The translations under genes were made by a program, and so were the position numbers. From contig JBBMRB010000008.1 in the NCBI GenBank assembly GCA_038900335.1, positions 90,270 to 154,269 of the forward strand: a stretch of 64,000 nt of DNA, written 5' to 3'. Origin of the DNA: Rs1 sp038900335 (GTDB taxonomy: Bacteria; Pseudomonadota; Gammaproteobacteria; Pseudomonadales; Balneatricaceae). Below are positions 8,254-18,065 of the stretch, piece after piece. Under the pieces are notes generated by a model. That model did no database searches. It saw nothing but the letters and a program-made list of their open reading frames with translations, and was not told the origin of the DNA. The first letter of the stretch is position 1, and each line of letters starts with the position of its first letter.

Positions 8254-9447
8254 ATGAAAAAGCATCTTTTAACAGCAGCATTAGCGACTGTTATTGCTTC
8301 GGCTAGTGTTGCTCATGCCGCCGATTCTATTAAAGTAGGCGTTATTTTAGGGTTTACCGGACCAATTGAATCACTCACTCCCGATATGGCTGCATCAGCA
8401 GAGCTCGCCTTTAAAGAGGCCTCAGATTCAGGCATGTTACTCAATGGTGCAATCATTGAACCTATCCGTGCGGATTCAACCTGTGTTGACGCATCAGCTG
8501 CAACTGCAGCAGCAGAAAGACTAGTAACCTCTGATAAGGTTGTTGCTATTATGGGTGGTGATTGCTCTGGTGTTACCACTGCCATTGCTAACTCTGTGGC
8601 AATACCAAATGGTGTAGTGTCTGTTTCACCATCAGCCACAACACCAGCACTATCATCTATTGATGATAAAGGCTTATTCTTTCGTACCGCTCCCTCTGAT
8701 GCTCGCCAAGGTCAAGTGATGGCAGACGCTGTCATAGAAGCAGGTATTACTAGTATCGCTGTTACCTATACTAACAATGACTACGGTAAAGGCTTATCAG
8801 ACGCTTTTGTCGCTGCATTTAATGCTTTAGGCGGTGATGTAGTGATTGTCGCTGCACATGAAGATGGTAAAGCAGATTACTCAGCTGAAGTTGCAGCACT
8901 AGCAGCAGCGGGTGCCGATAAACTTGCCGTACTAGGTTATGTTGACCAAGGTGGTAAAGGTATTATCCAGGCTTCTATTGATACTGGCGCCTTTGAAACT
9001 TTCGTTTTAGGTGATGGCATGATCGGCCAAGGCCTAATTGATGATTTTGGTGACGATATGGTTGATACCATCGCCATGTCTCCAGGTGGAACGAGTGATG
9101 CTTCAACTAAATTCATCAAAATGGCACAAGATAACAATATTGGCGGTGAAGGCCCGTACGATGGCACATCATACGATGCCGGCGCACTGATCGCACTTGC
9201 AATTCAAGCAGGCGGTTCCGCTGATCGCGCCTCTATCCAGGCAAATATGACTAAGGTTGCCAATGCCCCTGGTACTAAAATCTACCCTGGCGAAATAAAG
9301 AAAGCGCTAGAAATTTTAGCCTCTGGCGGTGACGTTGATTATGTAGGCGCGACTAACATTGAGTTTAATGACATTGGTGAAGTATTTGGTACTTATCGCC
9401 AACTTGAAATTAAAGATGAAAAATTCTCTTTAGTAAAAGTACGTTAA
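8254..9447 (+). CDS. Liv-type ABC transporter periplasmic binding protein (Peripla_BP_6)
   Basis: Periplasmic ligand-binding protein of 397 aa, the last gene of the Liv-type cluster. A clear signal peptide (MKKHLLTAALATVIASASVAHA, first 22 residues) is cut before ADSIKVG. The mature protein begins with the family opening VGVILGFTGP and contains IMGGDCSG, SPSATTPALS and FRTAPSD, the ligand-pocket segments of the LivJ/LivK/AmiC fold. Among ATGs at 8239, 8251 and 8254, the last is 7 bases from GGAG and starts the signal peptide. The ligand could be a branched-chain amino acid, another amino acid or an amide; sequence alone does not decide. It is separated from livM by 125 bases holding two hairpins, which fits higher expression of the binding protein than of the membrane parts. 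Confidence 0.86.
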   Translation: MKKHLLTAALATVIASASVAHAADSIKVGVILGFTGPIESLTPDMAASAELAFKEASDSGMLLNGAIIEPIRADSTCVDASAATAAAERLVTSDKVVAIMGGDCSGVTTAIANSVAIPNGVVSVSPSATTPALSSIDDKGLFFRTAPSDARQGQVMADAVIEAGITSIAVTYTNNDYGKGLSDAFVAAFNALGGDVVIVAAHEDGKADYSAEVAALAAAGADKLAVLGYVDQGGKGIIQASIDTGAFETFVLGDGMIGQGLIDDFGDDMVDTIAMSPGGTSDASTKFIKMAQDNNIGGEGPYDGTSYDAGALIALAIQAGGSADRASIQANMTKVANAPGTKIYPGEIKKALEILASGGDVDYVGATNIEFNDIGEVFGTYRQLEIKDEKFSLVKVR

Positions 9448-9465
9448 TCAATAGTTTAGTGTACA

Positions 9466-9489
9466 AGCAAGGGTAGCTCTACCCTTGCT
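9466..9489 (+). terminator. Hairpin between convergent genes
   Basis: AGCAAGGGTAG (9466-9476) pairs with CTACCCTTGCT (9479-9489), giving about 10 bp of stem around a tight loop. It lies between the convergent binding-protein gene and the response-regulator gene. There is no long T-run on either strand, so it is either a weak terminator or an RNA-stabilising 3' end. Confidence 0.55.
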
Positions 9490-9514
9490 CTATCGAGCTT
9501 GTATTGCTAAATAT

Positions 9515-10873
9515 TCACAATTTATAGTCTTTTTTATCTAAACCGTATTTTTTCATTTTCTCATAGAGTGTCTTTCTAGATAGCGCTAAGTTTGTCTGCG
9601 TATCCTGGATAGAGCCGCCACATTTACTCAATTCAGTGTGAATAAGTAGCTTTTCAAACTGCGCCACTTGTTCCGCCAATGTTAATTCAGCAGTCTCAGC
9701 AGTAATCAATTTATCATCAAAATCAAACGTACAATTCTCGCCCAACAGCACATAACGCTCCGCTATATTTCGTAATTCGCGAATATTGCCCGGCCAATCA
9801 TGACTCATTAACGCCGCCATTCTAGCACTGGAAATATCTTCGACATCGCGGCGGTATTGAGTCGAGGCGATAATAGAAAAATGCTGAAACAACAGCGCAA
9901 TATCATCCTTCCTATTACGCAGTGGTGGGATCACCACCTTCACCACATTGAGCCTATAATACAAATCTTCGCGAAAGAGGTTTTGCTCAGCCAGCACTTT
10001 CAGATCGACTTTAGTCGCTGCAATAATACGCAAATCTAGATTGATTGAATCATTTGATCCTAAACGCTCAATGCTGCGCTCTTCAATAACCCGCAATAGC
10101 TTTACTTGTAAAGCCAGTGACATACTCTCTATTTCATCAAGAAATACTGTGCCACCATTGGCGTATTCAAACTTACCTATGCGCCTGGTTTTAGCATCAG
10201 TAAAAGCGCCTTTCTCGTGGCCAAACAGTTCACTTTCAATTAAATTCTCTGGTACCGCTCCACAATTAATGGCCACAAACTTATTGTCACGTCGATTACT
10301 GTGCTCATGCACATACCTGGCCAATAAATCTTTACCTGTACCTGTCTCAGCTTCTATAAGGATGTCTGTGGGGGCATCGGCAATGCTGTGGACAATGCGC
10401 TTAAGTTGCACAATTTCTTGGCTGTTGCCAATAATGCGCGGCCCCAATGCGTTTTGCGATTCAAGCTCATTACGCAACTCTATGTTTTCTAGCCATAAAT
10501 TACGCTTCTCACAGCCCCTGCGAATAACTTCTATTAACTTATCCGGTGCAAAAGGTTTTTCAAGAAAGTCATAAGCACCCTCCTGCATCGCTGATACTGC
10601 CATTGATATATCGCCGTGACCGGTGATCAATATCATGGGGATATTGCTATCGATATCTCTGATTTTTCGCATTAGCGTCAAGCCATCCATATCAGGCATA
10701 CTGATATCTGAGACGATAACGCCATCCCACTGTGGATAAACATGTGCAAGCGCACTTTTAGCATCAGTGCAGCTAATGACATCAAAGCCTGCTAATTCAA
10801 TGCTCTGTTGCAATGAAATACGTACGGCTGGCTCATCATCGACCAACAGGACTTTGCGGATTGTTTGCATCAT
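9515..10873 (-). CDS. dctD: Sigma54-dependent response regulator, DctD-like
   Basis: Response regulator of 452 aa that would activate sigma54 promoters after phosphorylation by the neighbouring kinase. The receiver domain (about residues 6-120) has the acidic pair DD at 12-13, the phospho-acceptor Asp near 56 (IVSDISMPDMDG) and the conserved Lys in FLEKPF. The AAA+ domain (about 145-375) has Walker A ETGTGKD, the sigma54-contact loop GAFTDA and Walker B GTVFLDEIE. The C-terminus has a Fis-type helix-turn-helix (LALSRKTLYEKMKKYGL). The start overlaps the kinase gene by 4 bases. The pairing and architecture match DctD, but no C4-dicarboxylate transporter is nearby and no clear -24/-12 promoter was seen in flanking gaps. 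The target is therefore unknown and may be the adjacent transporters. Confidence 0.82.
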   Translation of the reverse strand: MMQTIRKVLLVDDEPAVRISLQQSIELAGFDVISCTDAKSALAHVYPQWDGVIVSDISMPDMDGLTLMRKIRDIDSNIPMILITGHGDISMAVSAMQEGAYDFLEKPFAPDKLIEVIRRGCEKRNLWLENIELRNELESQNALGPRIIGNSQEIVQLKRIVHSIADAPTDILIEAETGTGKDLLARYVHEHSNRRDNKFVAINCGAVPENLIESELFGHEKGAFTDAKTRRIGKFEYANGGTVFLDEIESMSLALQVKLLRVIEERSIERLGSNDSINLDLRIIAATKVDLKVLAEQNLFREDLYYRLNVVKVVIPPLRNRKDDIALLFQHFSIIASTQYRRDVEDISSARMAALMSHDWPGNIRELRNIAERYVLLGENCTFDFDDKLITAETAELTLAEQVAQFEKLLIHTELSKCGGSIQDTQTNLALSRKTLYEKMKKYGLDKKDYKL

Positions 10874-13110
10874 TGTGTTAGCGTACCTTTTTTCAACAAA
10901 ACACTAAATTCAGCGCCGGCTAAATCTTGTGTTTGTTCATTAGATGAATAGTTTTTAGCCGACAAATTGCCGCTGAAGTTTTCAATTATGCGCTGCGAAA
11001 TAGACAGCCCCAAACCAAGCCCCTGGCCTTCTTTTTTGGTGGTATAAAATGGTTCAAATATCTTACCGCTGTCTTTTTCAGCAATACCGGCGCCGTTATC
11101 TCTGATCAATATTTCAATTAAACCGTCTTCGCGCTCACGCTGAGTAATAGTAACACGTGGCTGCTCAGCACTTTGTGCAGCGTGCATAGCATTGCCAATT
11201 AAATTGACCATGACTTGCTCAAGCCTGAGTAACTCACCTAGCACACACAACGAGGGCTCTGCCTCAAACCACTGTACGCTGACATTAGATTTTTCCATGC
11301 GCGGATACAATATTGCCAAGACACCGCTGCGCAATTTTGCAATCGTGACAGATTGCTGTAAATCACTACTTTTTCTGGAGAACTCTTTCAGTGGATGCAA
11401 TATTTTCGCCATGCGCTCAGTCAGCAATGAGATTTCATTGAGATTTTGATCCACTGTTGCTGTTTTATTCAATGACAATAATTTTCGAGCATTATCCGCA
11501 TAGCCTCTGATTGCCATCATAGGCTGATTTAGCTCATGGTTAATGCCTGCAGACATCTGCCCTATCACCGCTAATTTTGCAGCCTGAATAAGCTCATTTT
11601 GCGTCTTACTATGTTGGTTAATTTCTTGTAAAAGCCGATTGTTGACTTTAGTCAGCTCTGATGTGCGCTGCTTAACTCTACTTTCCAACAACTGTTGTGA
11701 CTGCTCTAACTGAGTTTCATATTCTTTGCGCTCAGTTATATCTTGTAACGTCACTAAAAAGTGATGACTATCTTGTTGGTGTTGATGTGGACGCATCTGC
11801 CCGATCACTAATTCGACTGGCAGGCGCTGCCCGTCTTTACATTTAAAAAAGCTTTCAATTAATGTTTCATCTAGCGATAATTTCTGCAGATTAATGAGCT
11901 GAGCAAGCTCGCCTTTATTGGCATTAGTTAACAAAGGCAAGAAATCGGCGCCGATTAACTCGCGCTCAGTATAGCCAAATAGCTTTTGCGCGGTAACATT
12001 CATCGACTCAATACGCCCGTTAACATCTAGCGTTATCAGCCCTGCTCGGGTGTTATTAATAATAGCGCGCACTCTTGCTTCACTGTACTCTAGCGCCTGC
12101 ATCTCTCTTAATTCAAACACACTTTTTTGCTTGCTCATCCGGCTTCTAGCCATAATAACCATCACTAGCAAGACGATTGCTAGATACACCGTACCCACAT
12201 AAATCATGTTGACGATGACTGCATGTCTCACCGGTGCTAAATCCGCTAAAATAGAGACATTTAGATCGCTATCATCAACCATCGCACTTTGTATTAGATA
12301 TTCTTGTATCTGTTTTGAATCCCTATTTTCTTGTAAGCTTATAATATGCGATTGCTCATTAGTCGTGATATTAGGTAGCCATTGGGTTATGTTTAAAGGC
12401 TGCAGAGTTTGCCCTATATAGCGTTTACTCGCGTTAATCCTGGATATATCGAGAGGTCGCAATGTGTATAGTGTTTTGAACTTCCAATCTTCGCGCGTTG
12501 AGATAAAAATGACCCCATCTTCATCGCTAACTAACAACTCAGTGCTCTCTTCATTCCAATCTTGTTCTATTTCATTGAGATCTATTTTTACCACCACCAC
12601 ACCTAATATTTGATTGCGATAGTAAACAGGGTGCGAGTAAAAGAAGCCTCTTTTTTTTGATGTTGAACCCAGCGCAAAATACTGCCCTAGTTTGCCCTTC
12701 ATCGCGGTCGAAAAATAAGGACGGTAGCTAAAATTGCGACCGACAAAAGATTTTTCATCTTGCCAATTACTCGCCGCAATAGTGATTCCTGTATTCGTCA
12801 TCAAATAGCTATCACGGGTCGCTAATATACTATTAATTCTTGTTAAGTGTATGTTTGCCCTAGCGATATCATTTGAGTTATGACTAAAGCGTAATGCGCT
12901 AATGAGAGCAGGATGCGTAGAGAGTAATTCAGGAATATCACGATAACGAGCCAGTTTTTGTCTCAGCGTTAGAATATATCGACTTAAATCAGCATAGCTG
13001 TTCGCCTGTACTATCTCGACTTCTTTTTTCTCTGAGTAATTAGCAACGACAGCCAGTGTCAGTACCAAGCCTACAAGTAATACTAATGTGATGACAACGC
13101 GTTTGAGCAT
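10870..13110 (-). CDS. dctB: DctB-like sensor histidine kinase with PAS domain
   Basis: Membrane histidine kinase of 746 aa. A transmembrane helix lies near residues 3-24, followed by a periplasmic double-PDC (dCache) sensor of about 270 residues, a second helix near 298-318 and a PAS domain with PAC (about 345-460, motif ITLDVNGRIESMN). A coiled linker leads to the HisKA box GINHELNQPM with His near 525, and a HATPase domain with N box NAMHAA and G boxes DNGAGI and GLGLGLS. The HELNQPMMAIRGYADNAR motif is typical of DctB. A TTG at 13125 would add five residues; the ATG at 13110 places the first helix at the N-terminus and is preferred, though neither has a strong ribosome binding site. A PAS domain in the linker is an addition over classical DctB. 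Confidence 0.8.
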   Translation of the reverse strand: MLKRVVITLVLLVGLVLTLAVVANYSEKKEVEIVQANSYADLSRYILTLRQKLARYRDIPELLSTHPALISALRFSHNSNDIARANIHLTRINSILATRDSYLMTNTGITIAASNWQDEKSFVGRNFSYRPYFSTAMKGKLGQYFALGSTSKKRGFFYSHPVYYRNQILGVVVVKIDLNEIEQDWNEESTELLVSDEDGVIFISTREDWKFKTLYTLRPLDISRINASKRYIGQTLQPLNITQWLPNITTNEQSHIISLQENRDSKQIQEYLIQSAMVDDSDLNVSILADLAPVRHAVIVNMIYVGTVYLAIVLLVMVIMARSRMSKQKSVFELREMQALEYSEARVRAIINNTRAGLITLDVNGRIESMNVTAQKLFGYTERELIGADFLPLLTNANKGELAQLINLQKLSLDETLIESFFKCKDGQRLPVELVIGQMRPHQHQQDSHHFLVTLQDITERKEYETQLEQSQQLLESRVKQRTSELTKVNNRLLQEINQHSKTQNELIQAAKLAVIGQMSAGINHELNQPMMAIRGYADNARKLLSLNKTATVDQNLNEISLLTERMAKILHPLKEFSRKSSDLQQSVTIAKLRSGVLAILYPRMEKSNVSVQWFEAEPSLCVLGELLRLEQVMVNLIGNAMHAAQSAEQPRVTITQREREDGLIEILIRDNGAGIAEKDSGKIFEPFYTTKKEGQGLGLGLSISQRIIENFSGNLSAKNYSSNEQTQDLAGAEFSVLLKKGTLTQ

Positions 13111-13212
13111 AACGGTATTTCTCAATGACTTTCATAACAATTTTAAAAACATCAGCTAAAATCTGATCAGCGCCCTTTAAAGGCTACCTTTTTATAAAAT
13201 TCTAACGTTAAC

Positions 13213-13242
13213 TTAACTATTCTTTTAGATCCTGTTTATACT
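13213..13242 (+). promoter_or_regulatory. Candidate sigma70 promoter for tex
   Basis: TTAACT (13213-13218) and TATACT (13237-13242) are separated by 18 bases in the divergent gap between dctB and tex, 60 bases before the tex start. Match is 4/6 and 5/6 to consensus by eye. No mapped start site supports it. Confidence 0.4.
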
Positions 13243-13302
13243 GCTGTTCTTTTAGCTATTGTCGATCAATAGTCTCTATATTTCGCAAGAGAGCTCCTGC
13301 AT

Positions 13303-15456
13303 ATGAATATCGCGCAAAAAATTGCCGACGAACTTAACATCAGCACTGCGCAAGTCAGCGCCACTATCAAGCTATTAGCACAAGGCAATACTATTCCCTT
13401 TATTGCCAGATATCGTAAAGAAGTGACAGCTGGATTAGATGACATCCAATTAAGAGCGTTAGCTGAGCGCTTAGAGTATCTAAATCAATTAGAACAAAGA
13501 CGAGCCGCTATTTTAAAGTCTATTAGCGAGCAAGGGCTACTCAATAATGATTTAAAGGCCAAAATTAATGATTGCCTCACTAAAACACTGCTAGAAGATC
13601 TGTACCTGCCATTTAAACTTAAACGTAACTCCAAGGCATTGACAGCTAAACACGCGGGGCTACAGCCTTTAGCAGATGCCCTGTTAGCCAAAGACAGTTG
13701 CAATCCGCTCTATCTTGCCCGCAATTATATTAATAAAGAGTATGATATTAACAGCCCTGAGCAAGCATTGGAAAATGCTGCGCATATTATTATTGAGTCT
13801 CTAACCGAAAATGCAGCTCTACTTAACCAGCTGCGAACATGGTTAAGCCACAATGGCGAGCTAAAAACCAAAGTTAAAAGAGGCAAAAAAGACCCTAATA
13901 GTAAATTTTTAGATTATTTCGATTTTACTCAAGCATTTGCTAAAATCCCCTCACACCGCGCACTTGCCATATTTAGAGGGGTTAGTGAAAACATTTTAAA
14001 TTTACACATTAACGCACCGAGTCATAACGAGCTATACCCGGTGAAATTAATAGAGCATTATTTAGGCTTAACAGCGAATAACAAAACAGTGCGAGCACAG
14101 GATTATTGGCTTGCAGAGTTAGCAGTCACAACTTGGCAGTCAAAACTGCAATCACAATTAGAATCAGACCTTAGTAAAACCTTGCGCGAGCAAGCCCAAG
14201 CTGAATCAATCGATGTGTTTGCAACTAATCTTAAAGATATTTTGATGGCTCCCCCCGCTGGGCAAAAAGTCACTCTTGGATTAGATCCAGGTTTTAGATC
14301 TGGCGTGAAAGTTGCCATCGTTAGCGCAACTGGGGACTTTCTCGAACAAGCGGTAATCTACCCTCATGCTCCTCAAAACCAATGGCATCAAGCTATCGCC
14401 ACACTCGATAAACTTATTACAACTTTTGAGGTTGAGTTAATCAGTATCGGCAATGGCACCGCCTCTCGTGAAACGGAAAATTTAGTCGCACAGCTTGCGC
14501 TATTATGTAAAAGACCATTTATTAGTGTTGTCGTCAGTGAAGCAGGCGCCTCGGTGTACTCAGCATCTGTACTTGCCAGCACCGAGTTCCCCAATATCGA
14601 TGTCAGTATTCGCGGTGCTATATCAATAGCCAGGCGCTTACAGGATCCTTTATCTGAATTAGTTAAAATTGACCCAAAAGCGATCGGCGTCGGCCAGTAC
14701 CAGCATGACGTTAATGGCAAAAAATTACATGACAAATTAACAGCAATCACTGAAGATTGCGTTAACAAAGTAGGCGTTAATTTAAACAGTGCCTCTGTCA
14801 CTCTTTTGAGTAACGTCGCAGGTATTAATCAAAGTATTGCCGAAAACATTGTCCATGTCAGAGAGACAACAGGCAAGTACACTGATAGAAAAGCGCTGCT
14901 TGCAGTGCCAAGATTAGGTGCTAAAGCTTATCAACAATGTGCTGGTTTTTTACGCCTAGATAACCCCACACAACCGCTAGATAGCAGTGCGGTGCACCCT
15001 GAGAGCTACCCTTTAGTTGAAAAAATTGCTGAGCAATTAAATATCAGCACAGTGCAGTTAATTGCAAATCATGCCCTATTATCAACACTTGATAGTCGCA
15101 CGTTTATTGATAAACAGTACGGTCAATATACTGTCGATGATGTGATAGCAGAGCTAGCTAAACCGGGTCGGGATCCGCGACCACAGTTCAAAACAGTAAC
15201 ATTTGATAAAGAGATCAATAAAGTCAGTGATTTACGTATAGATATGACTTTAGAAGGCGTAGTGACCAATGTCACTAACTTTGGTGCTTTCGTCGATATC
15301 GGCGTGCATCAAGACGGTTTAGTCCATATATCCCAGCTTGCTAATACCTTTGTCAGTGATCCTCACAAAATCGTAAAAACGGGCCAAATAGTTAATGTTA
15401 AAGTGCTGGAGATAGATGATAAGCGCAACAGGATAGCCCTAAGCATGAAACGATAA
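13303..15456 (+). CDS. tex: Transcription accessory RNA-binding protein Tex
   Basis: Cytoplasmic nucleic-acid-binding protein of 717 aa. The N-terminal helical region begins IAQKIADELNIS and holds the Tex hallmark IPFIARYRKEVTAGLDD. An RNase H-like YqgF domain starts at TLGLDPGFRSG (about residue 323), a helix-hairpin-helix pair covers about 490-560, and an S1 domain closes the protein (LEGVVTNVTNFGAFVDIG to ALSMKR). It ends directly after the S1 domain, so it lacks the basic or low-complexity tail that makes E. coli Tex about 773 aa. Transcribed divergently from dctB and convergent with pilU. Function in transcription and translation quality control follows from the family. Confidence 0.95.
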   Translation: MNIAQKIADELNISTAQVSATIKLLAQGNTIPFIARYRKEVTAGLDDIQLRALAERLEYLNQLEQRRAAILKSISEQGLLNNDLKAKINDCLTKTLLEDLYLPFKLKRNSKALTAKHAGLQPLADALLAKDSCNPLYLARNYINKEYDINSPEQALENAAHIIIESLTENAALLNQLRTWLSHNGELKTKVKRGKKDPNSKFLDYFDFTQAFAKIPSHRALAIFRGVSENILNLHINAPSHNELYPVKLIEHYLGLTANNKTVRAQDYWLAELAVTTWQSKLQSQLESDLSKTLREQAQAESIDVFATNLKDILMAPPAGQKVTLGLDPGFRSGVKVAIVSATGDFLEQAVIYPHAPQNQWHQAIATLDKLITTFEVELISIGNGTASRETENLVAQLALLCKRPFISVVVSEAGASVYSASVLASTEFPNIDVSIRGAISIARRLQDPLSELVKIDPKAIGVGQYQHDVNGKKLHDKLTAITEDCVNKVGVNLNSASVTLLSNVAGINQSIAENIVHVRETTGKYTDRKALLAVPRLGAKAYQQCAGFLRLDNPTQPLDSSAVHPESYPLVEKIAEQLNISTVQLIANHALLSTLDSRTFIDKQYGQYTVDDVIAELAKPGRDPRPQFKTVTFDKEINKVSDLRIDMTLEGVVTNVTNFGAFVDIGVHQDGLVHISQLANTFVSDPHKIVKTGQIVNVKVLEIDDKRNRIALSMKR

Positions 15457-15501
15457 CATCAAAGGCGCAGTGAAGATGTGGCTCGACACTTATCCTATCA
15501 T

Positions 15502-16605
15502 CTAATCTTGTAATGAGAATTTATGATCGCTGATGTTGGCATCACCGCTAGCATGTAACTTAATCATCAAGCGCAAATCATTTGCCGAGTCAGCATGAGA
15601 AATGGCTGACTCATAGCTGATTTTTCCATTGATGTATAAATTAAACAGCGACCGATCAAAAGTCTGCATACCTAGGTTTGTCGATTTTCGCATGACATCT
15701 TTGATTTCATCAAAGCGGCCCTTACTGATCAGCTCGCCAACTAACGGGGTATTGGTTAACACTTCAGTAGCGACAACCCGCCCATTGCTATTTTTTGCTG
15801 GTATTAACTGCTGGGCAACAATGGCTTTTAAGTTGACCGATAGCTCTAAACGTATTTTTTCATGATATGCCGCTGGAAACATATTAATGATGCGATTTAA
15901 CGCCTGGTCGGCATTATTAGCGTGTAGTGTTGCAAGACAGAGCTGGCCTGTCTCTGCAAATGTCAAACCAAAGCGCATCACATCTATATTGCGAATTTCA
16001 CCCACTAAAATGACATCAGGTGATTGTCTGAGACTATTATGCAAAGCGTTTTCAAATGATTCAGTATCAATACTCACTTCTCTTTGTGTCACGATACTGC
16101 GCTTGTGCTGATGCAAATACTCAATAGGATCTTCAATCGTAATGATGTGACCGGCGCTGTGGGTATTTCTATAATCAATCAGGGATGCTAGCGAGGTTGT
16201 CTTACCGGTACCGGTGGCACCGACAAATAAAATAAAGCCGCGCTTAGATAGCGCCAACTCTTTCAATATTTTAGGTAAGCGAAGATCGTCCATTAACGGA
16301 ATTTCTGTGTGAATACGACGAATAACCATAGCTGAAGTGCCACGCTGATAGTAAGCACTTACTCTAAATCGTCCTATTTCATTACCTATGGCAAAATTAC
16401 ATTCTTGAGTCTGCTCATATTCTTGTTTTTGCCGCGCGTTCATTGCGCTAAACACGAGCGAATTAACCGTACTTAAAGACAGGATTTCATCGGAGATTGC
16501 GACTAATTGGCCGCTGATTCTTAAACTAGGTTTTGCATCTACTACTAGAAACAAATCAGATGCTTTTTTATCTATTATTTTTTTTAATAATTCGTTAAGA
16601 TTCAA
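15502..16605 (-). CDS. pilU: Type IV pilus retraction-associated ATPase PilU
   Basis: Hexameric secretion-type ATPase, 367 aa, that assists PilT in pilus retraction. The N-terminal PAS-like domain starts NELLKKIIDKKASDLFL. The core domain has Walker A GATGTGKTTS, the Asp box with TIEDPIEYLH, Walker B VILVGEIRN and the His box LCLATLHANNADQ. Divergence from the PilT next door, including YEQTQECNF and a C-terminal extension ending HKFSLQD, supports PilU. A gap of 248 bases separates it from pilT, longer than in many genomes, so it may have its own promoter. Confidence 0.88.
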   Translation of the reverse strand: MNLNELLKKIIDKKASDLFLVVDAKPSLRISGQLVAISDEILSLSTVNSLVFSAMNARQKQEYEQTQECNFAIGNEIGRFRVSAYYQRGTSAMVIRRIHTEIPLMDDLRLPKILKELALSKRGFILFVGATGTGKTTSLASLIDYRNTHSAGHIITIEDPIEYLHQHKRSIVTQREVSIDTESFENALHNSLRQSPDVILVGEIRNIDVMRFGLTFAETGQLCLATLHANNADQALNRIINMFPAAYHEKIRLELSVNLKAIVAQQLIPAKNSNGRVVATEVLTNTPLVGELISKGRFDEIKDVMRKSTNLGMQTFDRSLFNLYINGKISYESAISHADSANDLRLMIKLHASGDANISDHKFSLQD

Positions 16606-16853
16606 TTGGATACCTTTTCCAATACCTGTTATAAATTTTAAACTGAACAGTACACATAGGCATACTTACAAGTATTGTCGCATTTTAGAGTCAAATATTT
16701 ATCGTCGTATCCTACATCAGCTGAGCTAATTTAAGCTAGTCATTTAAGCTATATTGAAAAACATGAAAAGATCTGTTTAAAAAAGATACACAACTGCTGA
16801 GTACAGATACGCTCGCGTACCCAGCACTGTGATTGGTCAATAATAAATTAGTA
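16606..16853. other. pilT-pilU spacer
   Basis: AT-rich spacer with no coding frame supported. It contains repeated AGCT/TTAAGCTA-like tetramers near 16722-16752 but no convincing hairpin terminator, so pilU could be read through from pilT or from an unrecognised promoter here. Confidence 0.4.
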
Positions 16854-17888
16854 TTAAAAAGCAGTCGGCACCTTTGCTTTCTCTCTTGCTGTCGCTCGGC
16901 TTATAGCGCCCTCTCGTACTAACTGGGTTAACGATTGATCCATTGTGGTCATGCCCACTGATGAGCCTGTTTGGATTGCCGAGTATATTTGCGCTACTTT
17001 TGACTCTCTTATCAGGTTGCGAATAGCAGGCGTACCTATTAATATTTCATGAGCTGCGACCCTGCCGCCATCGACTCTTTTTAATAGATTTTGTGAGACG
17101 ATACCCTCTAGAGACTCAGAGAGCATCGCTCTCACCATGTCTTTCTCACCACCTGGAAAAACATCAATAATCCTGTCCATCGTTTTAGATGCTGAGGTTG
17201 TATGTAATGTACCGAACACTAAGTGCCCCGTTTCTGCCGCTGATATCGCCAAGCGAATCGTCTCTAAATCTCGCATTTCACCGACCAATATCACATCCGG
17301 ATCCTCACGTAATGCCGAGCGTAACGCCGCGTTAAAACTCTTGGTGTCCCGTGAGATTTCACGTTGGTTAATTAAGCTTTTTTTACTGTCATGAACAAAC
17401 TCAATAGGATCTTCAAGTGTTAAAATATGATCGGCACGGGTTTCATTGATATAGTTAATCATCGCAGCAAGTGTCGTACTTTTACCCGAACCAGTAGGCC
17501 CTGTAATCAGCACTAAACCTCTAGGTTTACTTGCCAAATCTTCAAATATCTTGCCCATGCCTAAATCTTTCATCGACAAAATATCATTAGGAATCGTTCT
17601 AAAAACAGCAGCAGCACCACGGTTTTGATTAAAAGCATTTACCCTAAAGCGCGCCAAATTAGGGACATCAAATGAAAAGTCGGCCTCCCAATTATCTTCA
17701 TAATCTTTACGCACACTATCGCTCATTATGTCATATATCAGATCTTGAACTTGCTTGTGTTCTAATGCATCCATTTTAATTCTACGGATATCGCCATCTA
17801 CGCGTATCATTGGTGGCAACCCAGCGGTAATATGTAAATCAGATGCTTTTTGCTGCACTGAGAAAGAAAGTAATTCTGTAATATCCAT
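16854..17888 (-). CDS. pilT: Type IV pilus retraction ATPase PilT
   Basis: Cytoplasmic motor of 344 aa that depolymerises type IV pili for twitching motility and DNA uptake. It begins MDITELLSFSVQQKASDLHI, matching PilT exactly in register. Walker A is GPTGSGKSTT, the Asp box includes LEDPIEFVH, Walker B is VILVGEMRD and the His box is HLVFGTLHTTSA. The AIRNLIRE motif needed for retraction is present at about residues 286-293. Length is the family norm. It is divergent from yggS with a 177-base gap, as in Pseudomonas. No pilus structural genes are in the window. Confidence 0.95.
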   Translation of the reverse strand: MDITELLSFSVQQKASDLHITAGLPPMIRVDGDIRRIKMDALEHKQVQDLIYDIMSDSVRKDYEDNWEADFSFDVPNLARFRVNAFNQNRGAAAVFRTIPNDILSMKDLGMGKIFEDLASKPRGLVLITGPTGSGKSTTLAAMINYINETRADHILTLEDPIEFVHDSKKSLINQREISRDTKSFNAALRSALREDPDVILVGEMRDLETIRLAISAAETGHLVFGTLHTTSASKTMDRIIDVFPGGEKDMVRAMLSESLEGIVSQNLLKRVDGGRVAAHEILIGTPAIRNLIRESKVAQIYSAIQTGSSVGMTTMDQSLTQLVREGAISRATAREKAKVPTAF

Positions 17889-18065
17889 TGTATTTTCTCT
17901 GCCTATTTATTAATTTAAGCTCAAAGCGACAGCTCTGATTTTCAACTGTACTGATAAATTTTAAAGAGTGGTTAAATTCTATAAATACGCTAACTTAGCA
18001 CAGAATTTAGCCTACTAATAAAGTACAATACTATTTATAACGATATCAAATGGTTCCAATAAAAC

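Noticed and set aside
10041..10574. 177-codon open frame on the plus strand
   Set aside because: It lies wholly antisense to the AAA+ domain of the DctD-like gene, whose motifs are intact. The protein shows no recognisable domain.
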